Virus record (IMG/VR): IMGVR_UViG_3300018466_000002
Coordinates: 1-52,489 of that record
Length of the DNA: 52,489 nt
Direction: 5' to 3' (one strand)
DNA from: a virus
Of this stretch, positions 38,879 to 46,085 are shown piece after piece; position 1 is the first letter of the stretch; each line of letters starts with the position of its first letter. The position numbers and the translations under genes are program-made. The notes below the pieces were generated by a model. The model did no database searches. It was not told where the DNA came from and saw only the letters and a list, made by a program, of their open reading frames with translations.

Positions 38879-39181
38879 ATGATGAATGTTCAACCAGAGC
38901 CTGAAAGCTTCGTGCTGAAGGTCACCAACGACAACATGTCCGAGAGCGGCATCCTGACGGGCGACCTTGTCGTAGCGTCTCGCCTCGGCACAGAGACGGC
39001 AGACGGGGGCGCGCTCGTAATTGTTCGTCACGGGATCGGCGCCGGCGTATCGCTCGCTCGCCTGTGGCGGTGGCCCGCCGGGCAGATGCGCGTGGAGTTG
39101 TCCCCGACTGCCTGCCTCACGATGCGCGCCGACGAAGTCACGGTTGAAGGGCGCGTGGTCGGCCTGATGCGTAGGTACTGA
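38879..39181 (+). CDS. Stand-alone LexA/S24-like domain lacking the catalytic dyad, 100 aa
   Basis: The sequence follows the S24 peptidase fold: FVLKVTNDNMSESGILTGDL, VVASR, GGALVIVRHG, SLARLWRWPAGQMRVELSP and VTVEGRVVGLMRRY. In active LexA or UmuD proteins the nucleophile lies in GDSM and a Lys in the KRL strand; here these are NDNM (Asn19) and SLARL (Ala60), so autocleavage seems impossible. There is no HTH domain. It could still dimerise with host LexA-like repressors. Leaderless promoter between two head genes. Confidence 0.75.
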   Translation: MMNVQPEPESFVLKVTNDNMSESGILTGDLVVASRLGTETADGGALVIVRHGIGAGVSLARLWRWPAGQMRVELSPTACLTMRADEVTVEGRVVGLMRRY

Positions 39182-39183
39182 CA

Positions 39184-39193
39184 TCCCCCCCCC
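39184..39193. repeat. Homopolymer C run
   Basis: A run of about nine to ten C after the S24-like gene stop; its length may be uncertain in assembly. Confidence 0.7.
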
Positions 39194-39218
39194 GTTTGCA
39201 ACTCCCTCCCGAACCGGC

Positions 39219-39224
39219 GATACT
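39219..39224 (+). promoter_or_regulatory. -10 element GATACT, leaderless
   Basis: GATACT, six bases, ATG at 39231. Confidence 0.4.
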
Positions 39225-39230
39225 CGCCGC

Positions 39231-39530
39231 ATGGACGCACAGGCGCTTGAGCAACTGCGCATTGACAACCGTGCCGCAATCGCGGCCGCGCGCGATCATC
39301 ACGCCGCGCAGGCAGCGAAGTTAGCCGCGGCGCTAGAAGACATTGACCGGCGAGACGCGCTGCGGCGCGAACGCATGCGCCACCCAGCGATGGTGGGCCG
39401 CTACCCGCGCCGATGGACTCGGGACGAGGTGAGCGAGAAGTACAACGCAGAGCAGGTTCACCATCCGAATCTGATCTTCATTCCTGCGGACGTGGCGGAT
39501 CTCGAAGTGACGGAGCTGCGCACTGCATGA
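39231..39530 (+). CDS. Hypothetical protein, 99 aa
   Basis: Ala/Asp/Arg-rich helix in the first half (DNRAAIAAARDHHAAQAAKL), then a short beta part. Its stop overlaps the protease start (ATGA). Likely a head-assembly accessory by position. Confidence 0.65.
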   Translation: MDAQALEQLRIDNRAAIAAARDHHAAQAAKLAAALEDIDRRDALRRERMRHPAMVGRYPRRWTRDEVSEKYNAEQVHHPNLIFIPADVADLEVTELRTA

Positions 39531-40699
39531 GCAAGACGATCCGCATCCCCGTCTACACCTTCGGGAAGTACCGCGCGCAGGACGGGACGGAGGAAGAGTT
39601 CACGGACGAATCCATGCGCGAAATGGCGCGCAACACGAACTTCGTCATCAAGGCGAAGCCGTTCATTCCGACGTTCGGATATGTCGGGTATGACCACCCC
39701 GTCTTCGGCAAGGTGAAGGACACCGACGCGCACGGCCACATCAAAGCGGCGGTTTACGAGGATGGCGTTTTCAGTTACGACGTTCTGCCGATCCCTGACC
39801 GCGAGGGGCGCATACGCCTGCTCGAAGATGCGAAGGCAGGGCGGCGTGTGCACGTATCCGGCGAGCACTCCCGCAACTTCAGCTTCGTGGACGGCAAAGG
39901 GAAGACCGTCAATGTAGGGCGGTGCGGCGTCGGACTCGCAGCGCTCGGGAGCGAGCGGCCGGCTCTCAAAAACCCAAACATCGTTCCCCTATCCGAACTG
40001 GAATTTCCCGACACCGTCGCACCCGCCGATGCCTTCGCCGCGCGTGAGACCCTGCGTAACGCCGGCATGGTTGCGCAGACTTTCTCCGAAGGCGTGCTAG
40101 TCTTTTCCGAAGTTCAACTTAGTACCGACGTTGACGATGAGCCGAAGGAGCAGAACATGACGCCCGAAGACAAAGCCGAATTCGAACGCCTGCTGGCCGC
40201 ACAGCGCACCGCGCTCACCACCGAATTCGCGACGCAGCTCGCCGCCGTGAAGGCGGAGAACGACCAGAAAATCACGGCCATGTCCGAGGGCGCGGAGAAG
40301 CGGCGGAAGATCCTCGACCGCGTTGCAGTCATCGTCGCCGAGAAGAAACTCGGCAAGATCGCCGCGGCAGCGCTGGAGGAAGCGGCACTCAACCCGACCA
40401 CGGACGGCATCCTCGCTTTCGGCGAGAAAATGTCCGCGGTTGTTCTGCCGGGCGGCAGCAAGGAAAAGCAGGGCGAGGGCGAGAAGAAGGGCGAGTCGAC
40501 CTGCGAGCCGGAGGCGCTCGCGAAACTCCGCCCGCTCCACTTCAGCGACATGACCGGCGAAAACGAAGCGCTGGTGTTCGCCGGAATTTCGGCGTTCGCC
40601 GAGTTCAGGCCGGACGCCTTCAAGGGCATCGAGAGCAACGAGGACGCGCAACTGCAGCGCCTTCGCCAGTATGTCCGGCAGCGCGACCTCGGCGCGTAG
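39527..40699 (+). CDS. Capsid maturation protease with C-terminal scaffold, 390 aa
   Basis: This head protein should process the capsid during maturation. Residues 1-210 resemble phage head proteases of the Mu gpI kind (FIPTFGYVGYDHPVFGKVKD, HVSGEHSRNFSFVDGKG), with candidate catalytic residues not fixed by eye. From residue 211 on it is a charged helical scaffold region (MTPEDKAEFERLLAAQRTAL) and a C-terminal segment ending YVRQRDLGA. An internal SD and ATG at 40157 would make the scaffold alone. Confidence 0.75.
   Translation: MSKTIRIPVYTFGKYRAQDGTEEEFTDESMREMARNTNFVIKAKPFIPTFGYVGYDHPVFGKVKDTDAHGHIKAAVYEDGVFSYDVLPIPDREGRIRLLEDAKAGRRVHVSGEHSRNFSFVDGKGKTVNVGRCGVGLAALGSERPALKNPNIVPLSELEFPDTVAPADAFAARETLRNAGMVAQTFSEGVLVFSEVQLSTDVDDEPKEQNMTPEDKAEFERLLAAQRTALTTEFATQLAAVKAENDQKITAMSEGAEKRRKILDRVAVIVAEKKLGKIAAAALEEAALNPTTDGILAFGEKMSAVVLPGGSKEKQGEGEKKGESTCEPEALAKLRPLHFSDMTGENEALVFAGISAFAEFRPDAFKGIESNEDAQLQRLRQYVRQRDLGA
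40157..40699 (+). CDS. Nested scaffold protein (internal start)
   Basis: AAGGAG at 40145-40150 stands 6 nt before an in-frame ATG at 40157 inside the protease gene. The 180-residue product would be the helical scaffold only, as in lambda C/Nu3 and similar nested head genes. The SD spacing and the domain border support it; there is no proof of use. Confidence 0.5.
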   Translation: MTPEDKAEFERLLAAQRTALTTEFATQLAAVKAENDQKITAMSEGAEKRRKILDRVAVIVAEKKLGKIAAAALEEAALNPTTDGILAFGEKMSAVVLPGGSKEKQGEGEKKGESTCEPEALAKLRPLHFSDMTGENEALVFAGISAFAEFRPDAFKGIESNEDAQLQRLRQYVRQRDLGA

Positions 40700-40729
40700 C
40701 GCTCACGTTCAGAGAACAGGAGAAACGTC

Positions 40730-41581
40730 ATGCCGTTCTTTCACGAAGGCGACAACCCCCAGCCGCGCACGCCGCATGCAGACTGCTACGCCTACACCTT
40801 CGGCGTTGACCTCGCGAGCGGGCGCACCACGCCATGCACCGCGCAGGGCCAGCGCGCGGAGTACACCTACGAATCGACCGTCGCGGCGAGTCCGAACGAG
40901 GACAAGTTCGCGGTGGGCGTGCTGAGCCCCATCCACAGCGGGGGTACGGCGGTGCCGGTTCTCGCCGGCGGGCCGGTGTACGTCGGCCATGACGTTGTGG
41001 TGGGGATTGTCAACTTCACAAACAACGACGGCGACGTAGTCAGCCTCCCTGTGGCGATCGATGTCGACGACGCCGACGACGGGGACTGGATCGTCGCCCG
41101 CGCCACGCGCGGCACGCACACCACGGCTGCGGACACGGACATCAACCGCCCGTCGCTGGCCTTGCTGTTCTACTCCATTCCGCAGCAGTTCAAGGGCGGG
41201 GCGCAGGCGCGAACCCAGCTCACCTTCCCGGTCAATCTGGCGAACATCGCCGCTACGGGCGATGTCATCACGGACTACCTCGCCGGGTACGCCTACACGA
41301 TCATCGATCACGAGTTCGTCGTGAACGTGCCGGCCACGACGGCCGGCGCGGCCATCAGCCTGTCGCTGGAGATCAACGCCACCGCCGTTACCGGCGGCGC
41401 CGTCGCGCTCACCAGCGCGAACGCCACCCCGCAAGGCAAGGTGATCGCCGGCACGGCCATCACGGGGAACAACGTCGCGGACGCGAATGACACGCTCACC
41501 GTGCGCGCGACTGTCACGACCGCCTTCACCGAAGGCAGCGGAACCATCGTCATCACCATCGAGCAGACGCCGACCGCGTAG
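40730..41581 (+). CDS. Head decoration-type protein, 283 aa
   Basis: AGGAG precedes the ATG. A beta-rich protein with Gly-Thr-rich turns (GGTAVPVLAGGPVYVGHDVV) that resembles capsid cement/decoration proteins, followed by an Ig-like C-terminal part (ISLSLEINATAVTGGAVALT). It lies between scaffold and capsid genes, the usual place of a decoration protein. Confidence 0.65.
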   Translation: MPFFHEGDNPQPRTPHADCYAYTFGVDLASGRTTPCTAQGQRAEYTYESTVAASPNEDKFAVGVLSPIHSGGTAVPVLAGGPVYVGHDVVVGIVNFTNNDGDVVSLPVAIDVDDADDGDWIVARATRGTHTTAADTDINRPSLALLFYSIPQQFKGGAQARTQLTFPVNLANIAATGDVITDYLAGYAYTIIDHEFVVNVPATTAGAAISLSLEINATAVTGGAVALTSANATPQGKVIAGTAITGNNVADANDTLTVRATVTTAFTEGSGTIVITIEQTPTA

Positions 41582-41611
41582 AGCGGGACCGAGTAGCGAG
41601 GGAGAACAATC

Positions 41612-42595
41612 ATGCCTGACCAGGGATACGTAAACGGCGCAGCGCAACCGGCGCCGATGCTCTCGCGATTCGCCATCACGGCCACCACGCCGCCCGAAAA
41701 CTTCATGGCGAACCTCATCCTGCCGGACGCGCAGACCGATACGTTTCTCGGGAAAGCGCCCGTGCGCGGGAACGAGGAGCTGGAAGTCGACGACGATGAT
41801 CTGATCGGGAATAAGACGGATTTCCCGCAGGTGATGTGGAGCGAGGGCGAAACGGCATGGGAGCTCGGCATGCACGGACGCCGGGCGACCATCGGTGCGC
41901 TGTCGATCGAGCGCGCGCGTCAGGCGCAACGCGCGGCCGGCAGCGGCGGCGATCCGATGTACGACCTCGAAACCCGCGTCACTGGAATCCTCGTCGCGCA
42001 GAACCTCCGCCGAACCGAGCTGCTGAAGTGGCGCGTGATTCTCGACGAGACGATCTACCCGGCCGAAAACGTGCTCGATCCCATTGAGATCGACACCACG
42101 TCAATCCTCCGCGAAACGCTCATCACCGCCTCTGAGATCGTCGAGGCGCAGGGGCAGGGCGCGGCCAACCTGATCCTGTTCGGGCGCGGTGCACTGCGCG
42201 GTGCTGACCGGAACGCCAACCTTCTGGACCTCCTGCCGGAAACGTCGCCGCAGGTGCTCACCCGCGGCCTGATCCGCACCCTGACTCAGCTCCCCGAGGA
42301 GAGCACGCGGGTGGAGTTCGCCAGCTCCGTGTACCGCAGTACGCCGGGCGGGCCGCTCATCCCGATGATGGATAACCACATTTGGGTGGGACGCGTGAAG
42401 GCCGCTCCGGACGGCAAGGCCGCTTTCGGCTGGACCTACTGGATGAACTGCATGGAGAACGGCAAGCGGGTCTACATGAACCGCCTCCTGCTCGGCAATC
42501 AGGAGACGCGCTCCATCGGCCTGAAGAACTACTACCTGCCGTCTCCCGAGGATACGAGCCTCGGCGTTCTGATCCCCACCACGTTCAGCGCGTAG
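41612..42595 (+). CDS. Major capsid protein, 327 aa
   Basis: Size and position fit an HK97-fold capsid protein. Supporting features are the N-arm (LSRFAITATTPPENFMANLI), the helical spine (ALSIERARQAQRAAGSGGDP, LETRVTGILVAQNLRRTELL) and the sheet near GAANLILFGRGALRG and NHIWVGRVKAAPDG. A GGGAG lies before the ATG. Confidence 0.8.
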   Translation: MPDQGYVNGAAQPAPMLSRFAITATTPPENFMANLILPDAQTDTFLGKAPVRGNEELEVDDDDLIGNKTDFPQVMWSEGETAWELGMHGRRATIGALSIERARQAQRAAGSGGDPMYDLETRVTGILVAQNLRRTELLKWRVILDETIYPAENVLDPIEIDTTSILRETLITASEIVEAQGQGAANLILFGRGALRGADRNANLLDLLPETSPQVLTRGLIRTLTQLPEESTRVEFASSVYRSTPGGPLIPMMDNHIWVGRVKAAPDGKAAFGWTYWMNCMENGKRVYMNRLLLGNQETRSIGLKNYYLPSPEDTSLGVLIPTTFSA

Positions 42596-42616
42596 AACTT
42601 CGCCAACCAACCCTCC

Positions 42617-42649
42617 CGCCTCCGTGCTACCATGTGTAACACGGAGGCG
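42617..42649 (+). promoter_or_regulatory. 10-bp inverted repeat enclosing a -10 and masking an SD
   Basis: CGCCTCCGTG (42617-42626) and CACGGAGGCG (42640-42649) are perfectly complementary. The loop holds TACCAT (42628-42633) and the right arm holds GGAGG for the ATG at 42657. Read-through mRNA would hide the SD; mRNA starting within the loop would not. Confidence 0.65.
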
Positions 42650-42656
42650 TTGTCAT

Positions 42657-42914
42657 ATGGGTCGGTCAGGAAAGAGCGGCGATTTGGTGTACGTGGACAT
42701 CTCGTCCATGGGGCAGTTCGGTTTCACGCGGTATCGCGTCACGCTTCGCGGCGAGAGGTTGGGCGAAGTGTTCTCGTTCAGGTCTGACACGGAAGCCTCA
42801 TCGGTCGTGTGGGCCGGTCAGGCGACGGACGGCACCCTGCGCGGATGGGTGCTGCCGTTCCGGACGCGTGCAGAAGCGGGGCAGGCGCTGTTGCCGAGGA
42901 AGGGGCGGTCGTGA
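42657..42914 (+). CDS. Hypothetical protein, 85 aa
   Basis: Beta-rich protein (LVYVDISSMGQFGFTRYRVT, WVLPFRTRAEAGQALLP). It heads a set of three small coupled genes between capsid and connector genes. Start from the SD-masking element at 42617-42649. Confidence 0.7.
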   Translation: MGRSGKSGDLVYVDISSMGQFGFTRYRVTLRGERLGEVFSFRSDTEASSVVWAGQATDGTLRGWVLPFRTRAEAGQALLPRKGRS

Positions 42915-43138
42915 GCATCGGGCCACGCGAAAACGCTACGCGCCTCTTGGGCGTGTTCACTGAGGCAATGGAGGCGCTCGGCGAGTGGGCTGACAATCCG
43001 AACGGCTACGACGGCGAAGACGGCATTGAGTTGTGGCTGAATCAGGTGCCAGCGTTGATGCGGGTGCGGGAAGCGATGAAGACGTACGCGCTCAACGAAC
43101 GCCAGATCGTCCTACGCAGGACGGTGCGCCGTGATTGA
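42911..43138 (+). CDS. Hypothetical protein, 75 aa
   Basis: GTGA overlap with the preceding stop. Helical protein (TRLLGVFTEAMEALGEWADN). Function unknown. Confidence 0.65.
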   Translation: MSIGPRENATRLLGVFTEAMEALGEWADNPNGYDGEDGIELWLNQVPALMRVREAMKTYALNERQIVLRRTVRRD

Positions 43139-43319
43139 GTTCCTTTGCCCGAACTGCGAGGGTCGCGGGTGCGCGGCGTGTCTCGGCGATGCGGTTGCTG
43201 CGGACTCGGGCCGCCCGCACACGCGCGAAGAACGCCTCGCCATCGAAGCGCAGATGCCGTCCACGGTCCGCCACAAGCACGGCGCCTACGCTGGCCTGTT
43301 CTGCCCGCAGTGCGTATGA
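43131..43319 (+). CDS. Small zinc-finger protein, 62 aa
   Basis: CPNCEGRGCAAC and the terminal CPQC form a zinc-ribbon pattern. GTG start overlaps the preceding gene by 8 bp; its stop lies inside the -10 of the next gene. Confidence 0.65.
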   Translation: MIEFLCPNCEGRGCAACLGDAVAADSGRPHTREERLAIEAQMPSTVRHKHGAYAGLFCPQCV

Positions 43320-43320
43320 T
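43315..43320 (+). promoter_or_regulatory. -10 element TATGAT, leaderless promoter
   Basis: TATGAT, six bases, GTG at 43327; the TGA stop of the 43131 gene is within this hexamer. Confidence 0.5.
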
Positions 43321-43326
43321 TCACTC

Positions 43327-43824
43327 GTGCCGTACACCACATGGGAGGAAGTCGCCGAAGCCGTGCAGGGTGAGCAGCGGTTGAAGGACATGCTGCTCCC
43401 TCGCGTGGAGACCGCAGAGGAACACCCCTACTTCGATCAGCAGCTCGCCATCGCGTCCCGCCGTGCTGATGTCGCGCTGGAGGTTGCCGGGTTTACCACC
43501 CCGCTTGCATCCGTCACCGACCCCCTTCTGAAGAACGCCATCATCGGCTATCTGATCGGCATCCTGACTCAGTCGAGCTCCAGCCGCGAGCCTTTCGAGC
43601 AAGCCCTCTTTGCGGCAGCCGAGGCCTACTTTGCGAAGATGGAGAAGGGCGGCGTCACGGTCCTCGGCGTCGTGGAGGATGAGGACTCGACCGAAGCCGC
43701 GCTCACCATGGGCGGGAACTTTGAACGCGAGTCCGTCTTTGACTTCACGCAGGCGGACGCGGAAATCCTCGGCGTGTTCGCATCGCTCGGGCGCGGATCA
43801 TTCCGTGGTAGCTGGCGACGGTAG
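43327..43824 (+). CDS. Head-tail connector, DUF1320/Mu gp36-like, 165 aa
   Basis: Pattern of the gp36 family: short N-terminal helix, then DQQLAIASRRADVALEVAGF, LLKNAIIGYLIGILTQ and a C-terminal EAYFAKMEKG. These proteins join head and tail after packaging. Position between capsid and gpG-like genes supports it. Confidence 0.7.
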   Translation: MPYTTWEEVAEAVQGEQRLKDMLLPRVETAEEHPYFDQQLAIASRRADVALEVAGFTTPLASVTDPLLKNAIIGYLIGILTQSSSSREPFEQALFAAAEAYFAKMEKGGVTVLGVVEDEDSTEAALTMGGNFERESVFDFTQADAEILGVFASLGRGSFRGSWRR

Positions 43825-43829
43825 TGTGA

Positions 43830-43835
43830 TACGAT
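43830..43835 (+). promoter_or_regulatory. Extended -10 TACGAT, leaderless promoter
   Basis: TGATACGATGCGCCGCATG; ATG 43843 is 7 nt after the -10. Confidence 0.7.
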
Positions 43836-43842
43836 GCGCCGC

Positions 43843-44124
43843 ATGAATTGCAACGCGCGCATTGGCCCTCTCTCGTGTGTTGGCGAATACGGGCACCCGT
43901 CGTACTGGTCTCCGCTGGCGCCGAATGGTCGCGACTACGCAGCGGGCATCCCGACCACGCACGTCACGCGAATCGGTTGGACGTTCGTGACGTGGAACGA
44001 CACGGCAGCCCTTCTGTTGACGGCCCTGCATGCCGAGATGGCCCGCACGATTCTCGGCGCCGATCTCACCGGCGGCGAGCAGCGCGGATCTTTGGCGCAA
44101 GCGAAGAACGGGTCGGGGTGGTGA
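43843..44124 (+). CDS. Hypothetical protein, 93 aa
   Basis: Leaderless start. A globular protein with two early Cys (NCNARIGPLSC) and a helical C-terminal half; no family seen. Confidence 0.65.
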   Translation: MNCNARIGPLSCVGEYGHPSYWSPLAPNGRDYAAGIPTTHVTRIGWTFVTWNDTAALLLTALHAEMARTILGADLTGGEQRGSLAQAKNGSGW

Positions 44125-44483
44125 CTGCCATGAAGAAACGCATCGACCTCCACGCCGAAATGGAAGCCGCCGTACTCGCCGCATGCGATGGGACGGTCAG
44201 CACCGTTGACATGCTTGAGCAGATCGCATGGAGCGCCATCCCGTTCGAGACACTAGTAGCCGCTGCGAAGCAGACCGTGAAGGATCTGAAGGAGTCCGGT
44301 CGTTTCGTGAAGAAGCGCGGCAAGTTCGTGCAGTCCGACGCGGGTACCGAGGAGAAGCAGCCGCCTCCGGCGTGGCACAACCCGACCGGATGCGACTCGT
44401 GCGAGAAGAAACCGGCCCCAACCGAAGCCGACATCTTCTCGCGCACGGACACGTCACGGCCGAAGCCGAGGGGGCGGAAGTGA
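44121..44483 (+). CDS. Hypothetical protein, possible winged helix, 120 aa
   Basis: GTG 44121 gives a GTGA overlap; ATG 44130 (MKKRIDLH) is an alternative. Residues 10-65 could form a winged helix (TLVAAAKQTVKDLKESGRFV, KKRGKFV). A C-x2-C pair follows near residue 93. Function unknown. Confidence 0.6.
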   Translation: MTAMKKRIDLHAEMEAAVLAACDGTVSTVDMLEQIAWSAIPFETLVAAAKQTVKDLKESGRFVKKRGKFVQSDAGTEEKQPPPAWHNPTGCDSCEKKPAPTEADIFSRTDTSRPKPRGRK

Positions 44484-44599
44484 GGATTCCCACGGCGAGA
44501 CATTGCGACTGTCACCATTGCCACACGCAATGCGCGTGCGCCGAGTGTGTTGCGGCCAAACGCCGCTGCCGGACCTGTCAACTAGGCGGACCGGTGTAG
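44480..44599 (+). CDS. Cys/His-rich mini zinc protein, 39 aa
   Basis: The 39-residue product (RIPTARHCDCHHCHTQCACA, then ECVAAKRRCRTCQ) has eight Cys in about 25 residues, enough for two small zinc sites. GTGA overlap with the preceding gene supports translation. Confidence 0.6.
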   Translation: MRIPTARHCDCHHCHTQCACAECVAAKRRCRTCQLGGPV

Positions 44600-44602
44600 C
44601 AT
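44597..44602 (+). promoter_or_regulatory. -10 element TAGCAT, leaderless promoter
   Basis: TGTAGCAT, six bases, GTG at 44609. Confidence 0.55.
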
Positions 44603-44608
44603 CTCCGC

Positions 44609-45142
44609 GTGGCCACGTTCACGCTGCAATACCAACTCGGCGAAGTCTCCCATCTGCTCACGATGGTTGAGACGCGCGCCGACGATCCCTCGGACCTGAT
44701 GGCGGATCACCTCCTGCTGCTGATCCGGTCGACGCAACTCAACTTTGAGGAGCAGGGGCGCCCAGTTCCATTCGCTGAACTCGCACCCTCAACAGAACGG
44801 CGCCGGTTCGCCAAGGGCATGAAGGGCAAGGGAGCCAAAGCGCTCGGCTCTCTCGCCGTGCTCGGGTCCACTCAGATCCTGCGCGACACCGGCCTACTCA
44901 TGCAGTCGCTCGGAGCGGGAGCGAGCGGACCATTCGAAGCGGCGGACGGATTCGGCGAGTCGGACAAGTTCACGGCGGTGCTCGGGACGAACAGGCCGGG
45001 CGCCGATGCGCTGCAAGTGGGATACGCGCCGAACAATCTCCCCTCCCGCGAGTACGTGCTCTTTCAGGAGCAGGACGAGACGGACCTTCTGCGAATGACC
45101 GAGGATTGGATGATGGGGACGGGGCCGTACGCGGAAGTGTGA
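44609..45142 (+). CDS. Virion morphogenesis protein, Mu gpG/tail-completion-like, 177 aa
   Basis: The sequence QILRDTGLLMQSLGAG is the common DTG-x-L segment of gpG-like proteins. N-terminal helices and a C-terminal NNLPSREYVLF part also fit. They act at the head-tail interface. GTG start, leaderless. Its stop codon is part of the promoter that drives the structured RNA. Confidence 0.7.
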   Translation: MATFTLQYQLGEVSHLLTMVETRADDPSDLMADHLLLLIRSTQLNFEEQGRPVPFAELAPSTERRRFAKGMKGKGAKALGSLAVLGSTQILRDTGLLMQSLGAGASGPFEAADGFGESDKFTAVLGTNRPGADALQVGYAPNNLPSREYVLFQEQDETDLLRMTEDWMMGTGPYAEV

Positions 45143-45148
45143 TACAAT
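45143..45148 (+). promoter_or_regulatory. Extended -10 TACAAT driving the structured RNA
   Basis: TGATACAATGCGCGACACG: the motif is complete, but ACG stands at the start position and no coding frame follows. GTGATA and TATCAC flank the site as an inverted repeat. Confidence 0.65.
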
Positions 45149-45784
45149 GCGCGACACGTTATCACAGCGAGGGTGCGGAACACGTAACCTGCCCGTGCAG
45201 CCCGTGACCACAACACCCTGTCACCATGCCAAGGCGCGTATACACATTAGTGCGACGCCGAACCGGAAAGGGGCCGGTAGCCAGCGCGGAGCGAGTCGGT
45301 TGCGCAGTGAGGCACAGAACCTGCCGAGCAGTCCGAGGGAAACGCGAAGGACGGGCCAGCAACGGGCACTGCTGGCCGAGCAGTTCGTAACGAAATGACC
45401 CGCCGTACACGGACGAGAGAGTTGGACGCGGCGGGTCAGGGTGAACGGTTCCGCGAGGGGCCGTTCACTGGTTTCTGTGAACCCTGACCGGCTATCGGGC
45501 AACCGAAACGCCGAGCGTGATAGTGAGGCCACGCTGGAAAGGGAGTCGGCGCCTCCATCGCGAGCCGACTCCCTCTTTGACAACTGATTCGGGAACGTGC
45601 GGCGACAGCGCACGCGGCGCCCGGTGATGAGCAGCCGGCGGTTTTGTGAAGACGTTTTCCGTCGTCAAGCCCTCAAACCTCAGGCCACCGAAAGCGGGGA
45701 GACGCTGCGAAAATAATCCCCACTGACACGGGCGGACTCGTTCCGCCCCGTACGCGCCCGGATCAGTTGTGAGGAGAGTGTTCT

Positions 45785-45873
45785 GGACGAGCCTCCGGTT
45801 GAGGTGGCGGGCACGCGACCCGCGCAAAGACAAAGCGGCAAGATGTACGGCGGTTCGACTCCGCCCCTCGTCC
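45785..45873 (+). other. tRNA-like domain within the structured RNA
   Basis: GGACGAG (45785-45791) pairs with CTCGTCC (45867-45873). Between them are a 5-bp stem with 7-nt loop (GCGGG/CCCGC, 45807-45823; loop CACGCGA lacks U33) and a perfect T-arm GGCGG-TTCGACT-CCGCC at 45849-45865. No normal D-arm, so not a standard tRNA. Confidence 0.5.
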
Positions 45874-45874
45874 C

Positions 45875-45896
45875 CGTTCGTTGAAAACAGGTTCAG
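45875..45896 (+). repeat. Imperfect repeat of the 24-nt stem arm, copy 1
   Basis: CGTTCGTTGAAAACAGGTTC resembles 46062-46083 with one substitution and one missing G, and could compete for the same 3' arm. Confidence 0.7.
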
Positions 45897-45909
45897 ACCA
45901 GCGGAGGTC

Positions 45910-45933
45910 GCGGGTTCGAATCCCGCCCCGTCG
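45910..45933 (+). other. Second canonical T-arm with acceptor-like 3' strand
   Basis: GCGGG-TTCGAAT-CCCGC is a textbook T stem-loop, followed by CCCGTCG where an acceptor 3' strand would lie; no exact 5' partner is nearby. Confidence 0.55.
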
Positions 45934-45962
45934 TGCGAGGCCCACATGCCGGGCTAATCCTC

Positions 45963-45986
45963 GACGAGGTAGCGCAGGGGTAGCGC
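45963..45986 (+). other. 5' tRNA half (acceptor strand, T8-A9, D-arm)
   Basis: GACGAGG, TA, then GCGC-AGGGGTA-GCGC. The first seven bases pair perfectly with CCTCGTC at 45866-45872, which follows the upstream T-arm, i.e. in permuted order. Confidence 0.5.
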
Positions 45987-46061
45987 GCCGAACCACGGCC
46001 CGCAAGGGAGCGTGGAGTGCACCGGACGGCGGAGTGGGCATGTCGCTCCGTCCGTTCCGCT

Positions 46062-46085
46062 CGTTCGTTCAAAACAGGGTTCAGG
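46062..46085 (+). repeat. 24-nt stem arm, copy 2
   Basis: Pairs with 46175-46198 over all 24 positions (22 Watson-Crick, 2 U-G). Confidence 0.8.

Noticed and set aside
42619-42647. Capsid-gene terminator at the 10-bp inverted repeat
   Set aside because: No T-tract follows; the SD and -10 within it suggest a regulatory role instead.
45147-45398. Open frame of 83 codons at the start of the RNA region
   Set aside because: Composition is unlike neighbouring genes, there is no SD or leaderless start at its first codon, and it cuts across strong helices.
45564-45580. GC hairpin 45541-45573 followed by CTCTTTG as a terminator
   Set aside because: The T-tract is too weak and the surrounding helices continue on both sides, so it is better read as part of the structured RNA.
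45492-45947. Minus-strand frame of 151 codons across the RNA region
   Set aside because: Low-quality Arg/Pro-rich sequence with no promoter or SD; explained by high GC on the complement of structured RNA.
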